A stretch of 19,692 bases of DNA from DATLNF01 sp035536235 (GTDB taxonomy: Bacteria; Actinomycetota; Actinomycetes; BP-191), in assembly GCA_035536235.1 (NCBI GenBank), contig DATLOQ010000125.1, forward strand, positions 1 through 19,692. Direction: 5' to 3'. The translations under genes were made by a program, and so were the position numbers. Under the pieces are notes generated by a model. That model did not search any database and had not been told where the DNA came from. It saw nothing but the letters and a program-made list of their open reading frames with translations. Within the stretch, counting starts at the first letter, position 1, and each line of letters starts with the position of its first letter. Below are positions 14,029-19,692 of the stretch, piece after piece.

Positions 14029-14961
14029 ATGCGCCTCGGCGTCCTCGACATCGGCTCCAACACCGTCCACCTGCTCGTCGTGGACGCGCACGTAGGTGCG
14101 GCGCCGGTGCCTGCCCTGTCGCAGAAGACGGAGCTGCGCCTGGCCGAGCGCATCGACGGCTCGGGGGCTATCACGGCCGAAGGCGGCCAGCTGCTCTACG
14201 ACGCGTTGGTTCGAGCCCGGGCGGCTGCCGAGGAGCACGGCGTCGACGACCTGGTTGCGTTCGCGACGAGCGCTGTCCGGGAAGCGAGCAACGGCAGCGA
14301 CGTGCTTGCCCAGGCCACGGCGGCAGCGGGCGTCGACGTGCAGGTGCTGCCCGGTGAGGAAGAGGCGAAGCTGACCTTCCTCGCGGTACGCCGGTGGTAC
14401 GGGTGGAGCAGCGGTCGGCTGCTGGTGCTCGACATCGGCGGTGGGTCGTTGGAGCTCGCAGTCGGCTCGGACGAGGACCCGACCTACTCCGTCAGCGTGC
14501 CGCTGGGCGCCGGGCGGGTGACTCGCGACTTCCTGCACTCCGACCCGCCGAAGCGCAGCGAGCTGGCCGAGCTGCGCGGGTATGCGCGGGCGACGTTGCG
14601 CCCGGTGGCGGCGAAGCTGGCCGGCGAGGGCGAGCCGGACCGCGTCGTCGCGACGTCGAAAACGTTCCGCACTCTGGCGCGGCTCGCCGGTGCCGCGCCG
14701 GCCCGCCTCGGCCCGATGGTGCAGCGCTCGCTCACGCACGGCCAGCTGGCCGGAGTGCTCCATGTCGTGGCCCGGCTCCCGGCCGGGCACCGCGCGGAGC
14801 TCGACGGCGTGAGCGCCAGCCGGGCCCGGCAGATCGTCGGCGGCGCGGTCGTCGCTGACGTCGCGATGGAGAGCTGCGGCGTGGCGCGGGTGGAGATCTG
14901 CCCCTGGGCGCTGCGCGAAGGCGTGATCCTGCGCCGCTTGGACTGGCTCACCGGCAGTTGA
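14029..14961 (+). CDS. ppx: Ppx/GppA family phosphatase (exopolyphosphatase-like)
   Basis: The 310-residue product is a short, two-domain ASKHA-fold enzyme like mycobacterial Ppx1 (Rv0496). Motifs: the phosphate-1 loop LDIGSNTVHLLV (residues 6-17), FATSAVREASNG in the catalytic region, and the phosphate-2 loop VLDIGGGSLELAVG near 136-149. Members remove terminal phosphate from polyphosphate or convert pppGpp to ppGpp; the sequence alone does not decide which. The long C-terminal HD-like domains of E. coli Ppx/GppA are absent. ATG 14029 is chosen over GTG 14020 because family homology starts there and the -10 geometry fits a leaderless mRNA. It lies near the phosphate regulators and may be part of the same response. 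The next gene starts 29 bases after the stop. Confidence 0.9.
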   Translation: MRLGVLDIGSNTVHLLVVDAHVGAAPVPALSQKTELRLAERIDGSGAITAEGGQLLYDALVRARAAAEEHGVDDLVAFATSAVREASNGSDVLAQATAAAGVDVQVLPGEEEAKLTFLAVRRWYGWSSGRLLVLDIGGGSLELAVGSDEDPTYSVSVPLGAGRVTRDFLHSDPPKRSELAELRGYARATLRPVAAKLAGEGEPDRVVATSKTFRTLARLAGAAPARLGPMVQRSLTHGQLAGVLHVVARLPAGHRAELDGVSASRARQIVGGAVVADVAMESCGVARVEICPWALREGVILRRLDWLTGS

Positions 14962-14977
14962 ACCCAGGGGCCCTGGG

Positions 14978-14983
14978 TACGCT
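14978..14983 (+). promoter_or_regulatory. Candidate -10 hexamer (TACGCT) of a leaderless promoter for the TIM-barrel gene
   Basis: TACGCT is followed by seven bases (GGCCAGC) and then ATG 14991, with no Shine-Dalgarno. It sits in the 29-base gap after ppx, so the downstream genes may have their own promoter besides read-through. Confidence 0.5.
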
Positions 14984-14990
14984 GGCCAGC

Positions 14991-15815
14991 ATGGCAGACA
15001 GGGCGGTGCGCGTGGGGAGCGCTCGGGTGGCGCTGTCCACCGCCTCGACCTACCCGGAGAGCACTGCAGCCGCGTTCGAGATGGCGGCTCGGCTCGGCTA
15101 CGACGGCATCGAGGTGATGGTCTGGACTGACCCGGTGAGCCAGGACGTCGACGCCCTGCGCCGGCTCTCTGACTACCACCAGATCCCGATCCTGGCGATC
15201 CACGCGCCGTGCCTGCTCATCACCCAGCGCGTGTGGGGAACGGACCCGTGGGCCAAGCTGCAGCGGGCTAAGACTGCGGCGGAGACCCTCGGCGCGAGCA
15301 CGGTCGTCGTACACCCGCCGTTTCGCTGGCAGCGCGACTACGCGCGGGATTTCGTCGAGGGCATCGACCGGATGGCGGGCGAGACCGACGTCCGCTTCGC
15401 CGTGGAGAACATGTTCCCGTTGCGCGCACGCGGGCGCGCGGTCGTGCCCTATGCGCCCGACTGGAACCCGCTCCTGGGCGACTACCGGCACATCACACTC
15501 GACCTGTCTCACGTCTCCGTCGCGCAGGGCGACGCCATGGGCATGGCGCTGGAGGCGGGCGATCGGCTGGCGCACGTCCACCTCGCCGACGGTGTCGGCA
15601 CCGCACGGGACGAGCACCTGGTGCCCGGCCGCGGCACCCAGCCCTGCGGCGAGCTGCTGGAGCACCTCGCCACGATCGCCTTCGACGGGGTGGTGGTCGT
15701 CGAGATCAACACCCGGCGCACCGAGAGCCAGGCCGACCGGGAGGCCGACTTGGCCGAGGCGCTGGCCTTCACCCGGCTGCACCTGGTCGCGGCCCCACTC
15801 TCGGCAGGTGCCTGA
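14991..15815 (+). CDS. Sugar phosphate isomerase/epimerase-like TIM-barrel protein
   Basis: The 274-residue product belongs to the xylose-isomerase-like TIM-barrel (AP endonuclease 2) superfamily. Visible landmarks are GYDGIEVMVW (beta-strand 2 with the Glu), ILAIHAPCLL, TVVVHPPF with a His in a metal-binding position, VRFAVENMFP with the Glu ligand, ITLDLSHVSVA (Asp/His), LAHVHLADG (His) and VVVVEINTR (Glu). These His, Asp and Glu residues would hold a divalent metal. The substrate is unknown; the M. tuberculosis gene in the same place is Rv0498. ATG 14991 is chosen over TTG 14958 because of the leaderless -10 and because homology begins nearby. The stop is followed one base later by the proline dehydrogenase GTG, so these two genes are one operon. 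Confidence 0.85.
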   Translation: MADRAVRVGSARVALSTASTYPESTAAAFEMAARLGYDGIEVMVWTDPVSQDVDALRRLSDYHQIPILAIHAPCLLITQRVWGTDPWAKLQRAKTAAETLGASTVVVHPPFRWQRDYARDFVEGIDRMAGETDVRFAVENMFPLRARGRAVVPYAPDWNPLLGDYRHITLDLSHVSVAQGDAMGMALEAGDRLAHVHLADGVGTARDEHLVPGRGTQPCGELLEHLATIAFDGVVVVEINTRRTESQADREADLAEALAFTRLHLVAAPLSAGA

Positions 15816-15816
15816 C

Positions 15817-16737
15817 GTGTTGCGCCGCGCCCTGCTGTCCGCCTCCCGCAATCCGACCATCGCCCAGGCCGTGCGCACAGCGCCGCTGTCTCGCGACGTC
15901 GTACGCCGCTTCGTGGCCGGTGAGACCACGCAGCAGGCGGTGGCCACCACCAGGGAGCTCGTCGGCGCCGGGCTGACCGTGAGCCTCGACCACCTCGGCG
16001 AGGACACCGTCGAGATCGCGCAGGCCAAGGCGGTGGTGCGGGCCTACCTCGACCTGCTGGCCGTGCTCGCCGACGAGGGGCTGACCGCTGGGGCAGAGGT
16101 GTCGGTCAAGCTCAGCGCGATCGGCCAGTCGCTGGACGACTCGATGTGCCTCGACCACGCCACCTCGATCGTCGAGGCAGCGACGCGCGCGGGCACCACA
16201 GTGACCTTTGACATGGAGGACCACACCACGACCGACGCGACGCTCGACACGCTGGCCACGGTTCGCAAGGAGCACCCGCAGACCGGCGCGGTCATCCAGG
16301 CTTATCTGCGCCGCAGCGCCGGCGACGTCGAGGACCTGATCCGGTCGCAGGCGCGGGTGCGGCTGTGCAAGGGGGCGTACAAGGAGCCCGAGTCGGTCGC
16401 CTTCCAGGGCCGCAAGCAGGTCGACCTGTCCTACGTGCGCCTGCTGGTGCGGCTGATGACCGACGGCGCCTACCCGATGATCGCCAGCCACGACCCGCGG
16501 CTGATCGCGATCACCGACAGCCTGGCGCGCCGGCTCGACCGCGCCCCGGGGTCCTACGAGTACCAGATGCTCTACGGCATCCGGCCGGCCGAGCAGCGCC
16601 GCCTGGCCGCCGCCGGCAACCGGGTCCGGGTCTACGTGCCGTACGGCGAGGAGTGGTACGGCTACTTCATGCGCCGCCTGGCCGAGCGCCCGGCCAACCT
16701 CGCCTTCTTCCTGCGCTCGCTGGCGACCAAGTCGTGA
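15817..16737 (+). CDS. Proline dehydrogenase (monofunctional, FAD-dependent)
   Basis: This enzyme oxidises proline to 1-pyrroline-5-carboxylate, passing electrons to FAD and the respiratory chain. The 306-residue length fits the monofunctional (PutB/PRODH) type. Motifs: EVSVKLSAIGQSLD, FDMEDHTTTDATL, VIQAYLRR, VRLCKGAYKEP, YEYQMLYGIRP and the C-terminal VRVYVPYGEEWYGYFMRRLA, whose Arg pair binds the proline carboxylate. GTG 15817 starts one base after the previous stop, with AGG eight bases upstream; GTG 15808 is an in-frame alternative. The partner P5C dehydrogenase is not in the window. It is followed after 25 bases by proC, the opposite reaction. Confidence 0.92.
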   Translation: MLRRALLSASRNPTIAQAVRTAPLSRDVVRRFVAGETTQQAVATTRELVGAGLTVSLDHLGEDTVEIAQAKAVVRAYLDLLAVLADEGLTAGAEVSVKLSAIGQSLDDSMCLDHATSIVEAATRAGTTVTFDMEDHTTTDATLDTLATVRKEHPQTGAVIQAYLRRSAGDVEDLIRSQARVRLCKGAYKEPESVAFQGRKQVDLSYVRLLVRLMTDGAYPMIASHDPRLIAITDSLARRLDRAPGSYEYQMLYGIRPAEQRRLAAAGNRVRVYVPYGEEWYGYFMRRLAERPANLAFFLRSLATKS

Positions 16738-16762
16738 GCGGCCTTGCAGTGAGCCCTGCCTC

Positions 16763-17569
16763 ATGACGACGTTGGCGGTGCTCGGCGCCGGCAAGATGGG
16801 CGAGGCCCTGCTCTCGGGGCTGCTGCGCTCCGGCACCTCGACCGGCGACGTCGTCGTCACCACCCGCCGGCCGGAGCGCGGCCAGGCGCTCGCCGAGCGC
16901 TACGCGGTCCGTGCTGTCACCAATGTCGAGGCAGTCGCCGCCGCGGACGTGCTCCTGCTCGCGGTCAAGCCGCAGGACATGGCAGCGCTGCTGGAGGAGA
17001 TCGCTGCCTCGCTCGCTAGCTCCCAGCTCGTCGTCAGCCTCGCCGCAGGCATCCCCACTGCATTCCTCGAACAGCGGCTGCCGCCCGGCGTCGCCGTGGT
17101 CCGGGTGATGAGCAACACGCCCGTTCTGGTTGACGAGGCGATGAGCGCCATCTCGGCCGGGTCCTTGGCTACTGAGGAGCACCTGAGGCTGGTGGAGGAG
17201 CTGCTCGGTTCGGTCGGTCGCACTATCCGGGTGCCGGAGGACCAGCAGGACGCGGTCACGGCGCTGTCGGGCAGCGGACCGGCGTACTTCTTCTACCTCG
17301 TCGAGGCGATGACCGACGCCGGCATCCTGCTCGGCCTGCCGCGTCAGGTGGCCGCCGACCTGCTCGTGCAGACCGCGCTCGGCGCGGCAGTGATGCTGCG
17401 TGACTCCGGTGAGCACCCGGTGCAGCTGCGAGAGGCGGTGACCTCGCCGGCCGGCACCACGATCAGCGCCATCCGCGAGCTCGAGAAGCACGGCGTGCGG
17501 GCAGCGCTGATCGCCGCGCTCGAGGCCGCTCGCGACCGCAGCCGCGAGCTCGCGTCCGGCCACGAGTGA
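16763..17569 (+). CDS. proC: Pyrroline-5-carboxylate reductase ProC
   Basis: ProC reduces 1-pyrroline-5-carboxylate to proline with NAD(P)H, the last step of proline synthesis. The 268-residue length is standard. The N-terminal Rossmann motif is VLGAGKMGEALLSG (residues 6-19); LLAVKPQDM and VVRVMSNTPVLV are typical, and the family signature lies in LREAVTSPAGTTISAIRELE near the C-terminus, preceded by ALSGSGPAYFFYLVEAM at the dimer/active site. The M. tuberculosis counterpart in the same block is Rv0500. It ends the plus-strand operon; inverted repeats follow the stop. Confidence 0.95.
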   Translation: MTTLAVLGAGKMGEALLSGLLRSGTSTGDVVVTTRRPERGQALAERYAVRAVTNVEAVAAADVLLLAVKPQDMAALLEEIAASLASSQLVVSLAAGIPTAFLEQRLPPGVAVVRVMSNTPVLVDEAMSAISAGSLATEEHLRLVEELLGSVGRTIRVPEDQQDAVTALSGSGPAYFFYLVEAMTDAGILLGLPRQVAADLLVQTALGAAVMLRDSGEHPVQLREAVTSPAGTTISAIRELEKHGVRAALIAALEAARDRSRELASGHE

Positions 17570-17602
17570 CGCGGCGGCCGGGCGATCCCCCTCCGCCCTG
17601 CT

Positions 17603-17642
17603 CTGCGGACTCGCCAAGTCCGCAGTGAGCACGACTGCGGAC
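17603..17642 (+). terminator. Three-arm inverted repeat after proC (two mutually exclusive hairpins)
   Basis: Arm A CTGCGGACT (17603-17611), arm B AGTCCGCAG (17617-17625) and arm C CTGCGGAC (17635-17642). A pairs with B over 9 bp with a 5-nt loop; B can instead pair with C over 8 bp with a 9-nt loop. It starts 33 bases after the proC stop, so a terminator is the simplest role. No T-run follows. The switchable pairing also resembles an attenuator for the downstream peptidase gene. Confidence 0.55.
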
Positions 17643-17758
17643 CCGGGACGTCCACAGTGCGGCGGCGGGCGGCCCACGTCATACACAGCTTGAGGGGACT
17701 GGTGAGGGCTGTGCTGACTCGGCAGGACCCGTCACTGGGACGGCGAATAGCCGTTGCT

Positions 17759-19366
17759 ATGCCTATGAAGCCTCGGCTCGTCTCCGGCGTGCTCGCAGCC
17801 GCCCTGCTCTCCGCCGCCGTCCCCGCCTTCGCCACCCGCTCGGCCGGTGCGGCGCACCGCGTGGAGTACGCCGGTGCCGGCGTGGTCCGCGGTGACCTCG
17901 GTCCGGCCCGCGGCGCCCCGCTCGCCGCCGCGCGGGCCGCACTGCGCGACCAGGCCGCCCGGCTGGGCGTCGACGCTGCGGCGTTCCGCTTCGAGACCGT
18001 GCGCACCTCCGTCGTCGGCACCCACGTCCGGGGCCGTGAGTTCCGCGGCGCCGTGCCGGTCACCGGCACCGCCGCTGCCGTCCACGTCGTCCGGGGCCGG
18101 GTGGTCCAGGTCGAGGCCCGCGGGCTCGCCGGCGTGCCCGGCAGCCCGAGTGCAAGCCCCGTCGCCCGATACGCCGCCGAGGCGGTCGCCCGCGCAGCCA
18201 CCGGCACCAGCACCCCGCTGAAGGTCTCCGCTGAGCGCGTGCTCGCCCAGCGCGGCCGCAGCCTCGTCGACACCTGGCAGGTCTCGGTCATCTCCCTCGC
18301 GCCGGCCTTCGCCGGCCGGGTCGACGTCGACGCCGCCACCGGACGCGTGCTCGGCACTGTCGACGACCTCAAGCGTGTGGACGGCACCGCCAAGGTTTTC
18401 GACCCCAACCCCATCGTCAGCGCCCAGGACGCCAGCCTGCGCCAGCCGCTCGAGACGATGCAGCCGGTCGACGCCGACCTGGTCGACGCGAAGCTCGACG
18501 CCCAGCGTCGCGTGCTGCCGCTGAAGGGCCTCGACTCCACCGCGCTGGCGACCGGCCGCCTCTCCGGCCCGTGGGCCAACGTCATCGCGCCGGGCTACTT
18601 CGCCCCGCCCGGCAGCCCGGCCTTCGACGTCAGCCGGGGCGACCCGCGCTTCGAGGGGCTGATGGCGTACGCGCACATGGACTCCATCCAGCGCTACTTC
18701 CAGTCCCTCGGCTTCGTCGGCGCCAAGGGTGTCAACGACGAGTCTCAGGAGGTCATCGCCACCCGCGTGGAGGGCTTCGACAACAGCTTCTACCAGCCCG
18801 GCAACGACCTCATGCTGCTCGGCACGGGCGGCGTGGACGACGGCGAGGACGCCGAGGTGATCGTGCACGAGTACGGCCACGCGGTGCACGACGCTCAGGT
18901 GAAGGGCTGGGGAGCCACCGCCGAGGGCGGCGCCATGGGTGAGGGGTTCGGCGACTTCCTCGCCGCCACCTACTACGCCCGCACCGTCAGCAAGGGCTTC
19001 CAGGACGTGTGCATCATGGACTGGGACGCCACGTCGTACTCCGACGCCGACCCCGCCTGCCTGCGACGTGCCGACGTCAAGAAGCGCTACCCGGACGACC
19101 TGGCCAACCAGGTGCACGCCGACGGCGAGATGTGGTCCACCTTCATGTGGCGTCTGCGTCAGCGCCTCGGCTCCAACGCCGTCACCCGCTCGGACAACTC
19201 CCTCCGCCTGCTGCTGACGTCGCATGAGTTCCTCACCCCGCAGGCCGAGTTCGGCGACGCCGTGGCCGCTCTGCGTCTCGCGGCCCGCGCGCTGCGGCAG
19301 CCGAAGTGGGCGTCCCTCGTCGACGTCGAGGCGCGGCGCACCGGCTTCCCGCTCAACCCGTCCTAG
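17759..19366 (+). CDS. Secreted M36/thermolysin-like zinc metallopeptidase
   Basis: From ATG 17759 the product is 535 residues: a signal peptide (KPRLVSGVLAAALLSAAVPA, cleavage near AFA), a fungalysin/thermolysin propeptide-like region with FRFETVRTSVVGTHV and REFRGAVPVTG, and a PepSY-like segment (TWQVSVISLAPAFAGRVDVD). The catalytic domain has the zinc motif HEYGH (residues 370-374) with Glu395 in GAMGEGFGDF as third ligand, the M36-like spacing. The start is uncertain: ATG 17765 and an upstream GTG 17657 are in frame, and none has a good ribosome binding site; I chose the first that gives a normal signal peptide. The propeptide implies secretion as a zymogen. No wall-anchor signal is seen. 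A paralogue follows 43 bases later. Confidence 0.82.
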   Translation: MPMKPRLVSGVLAAALLSAAVPAFATRSAGAAHRVEYAGAGVVRGDLGPARGAPLAAARAALRDQAARLGVDAAAFRFETVRTSVVGTHVRGREFRGAVPVTGTAAAVHVVRGRVVQVEARGLAGVPGSPSASPVARYAAEAVARAATGTSTPLKVSAERVLAQRGRSLVDTWQVSVISLAPAFAGRVDVDAATGRVLGTVDDLKRVDGTAKVFDPNPIVSAQDASLRQPLETMQPVDADLVDAKLDAQRRVLPLKGLDSTALATGRLSGPWANVIAPGYFAPPGSPAFDVSRGDPRFEGLMAYAHMDSIQRYFQSLGFVGAKGVNDESQEVIATRVEGFDNSFYQPGNDLMLLGTGGVDDGEDAEVIVHEYGHAVHDAQVKGWGATAEGGAMGEGFGDFLAATYYARTVSKGFQDVCIMDWDATSYSDADPACLRRADVKKRYPDDLANQVHADGEMWSTFMWRLRQRLGSNAVTRSDNSLRLLLTSHEFLTPQAEFGDAVAALRLAARALRQPKWASLVDVEARRTGFPLNPS

Positions 19367-19409
19367 CTACGCCCGTAACCCCAGTGGGCCTGCGTCCGTT
19401 GTGGCTGCC

Positions 19410-19692
19410 ATGAGGTCCCGTCTGGGCGCGAGCCTGCTCGCGGCTCTGCTGCTCGCCGCCGCCGCTCCGGCCGCAGCTCAACGCCCTGCATCGGGAAGCC
19501 GGATCGAGTACGCCGCCCCCGGCATCGTCCGCGGTGACTTGGGCAGCGGCGCCGGCAGCGCACTGGACGCCGCGCGACGGGCGCTTGCCGCGCACGGGGG
19601 TCGGCTCGGCGTCGACCCCGCCGGCTTCCGGTTCGAGACCGTGCGCCGCTCGCTCATCGGCACCCATGTCCGCGGCCGCGAGTTCCGCGGTG
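19410..19692 (+). CDS. Second M36-like metallopeptidase paralogue, 3' end missing
   Basis: From ATG 19410 the frame is open to the right edge (94 codons seen). It begins with a signal peptide (MRSRLGASLLAALLLAAAAP, cleavage after AAA) and continues into the same propeptide-like region as the preceding gene. Over 65 aligned residues without gaps about 43 are identical by eye, including VRGDLG, RLGVD, FRFETVR and GTHVRGREFRG. The catalytic domain lies outside the window, so activity cannot be judged. The arrangement is a tandem duplication that has diverged substantially. Confidence 0.8.
   Translation, partial: MRSRLGASLLAALLLAAAAPAAAQRPASGSRIEYAAPGIVRGDLGSGAGSALDAARRALAAHGGRLGVDPAGFRFETVRRSLIGTHVRGREFRG

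Noticed and set aside
14484..16028. 514-codon minus-strand frame opposite ppx, the TIM-barrel gene and proline dehydrogenase
   Set aside because: Antisense to three genes with clear family motifs; composition is that of a shadow frame.

Overview
The window is high-GC DNA from an actinobacterium (Actinomycetes) that makes mycothiol. The core, from about 7.7 to 17.6 kb, carries the conserved block seen around Rv0486-Rv0500 of Mycobacterium tuberculosis: mshA, a YbjN-like gene, gpmA, senX3, regX3, a cysteine-rich Rv0495c-like gene, a Ppx/GppA phosphatase, a TIM-barrel isomerase-like gene and proC. Three things differ from mycobacteria: phoU lies divergent to senX3 (as in Streptomyces), gpmA sits behind phoU on the minus strand, and a proline dehydrogenase gene is inserted before proC. 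I cannot name the genus.

Layout. (1) 1-2513, plus strand: an LVIVD-repeat protein cut by the left edge, then a secreted BNR/Asp-box protein. (2) 2528-7292, minus strand: an LPYTG surface protein, a nitrobindin-like (FABP) protein, a secreted CocE/X-Pro-peptidase-like hydrolase with an LPATG anchor, and a SAM methyltransferase. (3) 7299-7675: a divergent spacer holding a structured leader on the minus strand and the mshA ribosome binding site. (4) 7676-9483: mshA and the translationally coupled ybjN-like gene, facing gpmA-phoU (9606-11097, minus) across two related palindromes. (5) 11098-13048: a phoU/senX3 divergent promoter region with a candidate PHO box, then the senX3-regX3 two-component operon. 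(6) 13049-17569: a nested palindrome, the Cys-rich gene (minus), then ppx, the TIM-barrel gene, proline dehydrogenase and proC on the plus strand. (7) 17570-19692: a three-arm inverted repeat, then two tandem M36/thermolysin-like secreted metallopeptidase paralogues, the second cut by the right edge.

Functionally the core joins redox defence (mycothiol), phosphate sensing (PhoU, SenX3-RegX3), phosphate or (p)ppGpp turnover (Ppx), glycolysis (GpmA) and proline metabolism. The flanks are lineage-specific secreted or wall-anchored proteins. No sortase, transposase, tRNA, rRNA or CRISPR array is visible. Four genes (5556-6083, senX3, ppx and the TIM-barrel gene) have a TANNNT hexamer exactly 7 nt before the start codon and no convincing Shine-Dalgarno, which points to leaderless transcripts. 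I did not find a clearly new multi-gene system. The best leads are the intergenic palindromes, the structured leader at 7299-7478, and the duplicated Asn/Asp/Cys module in the LPYTG protein.
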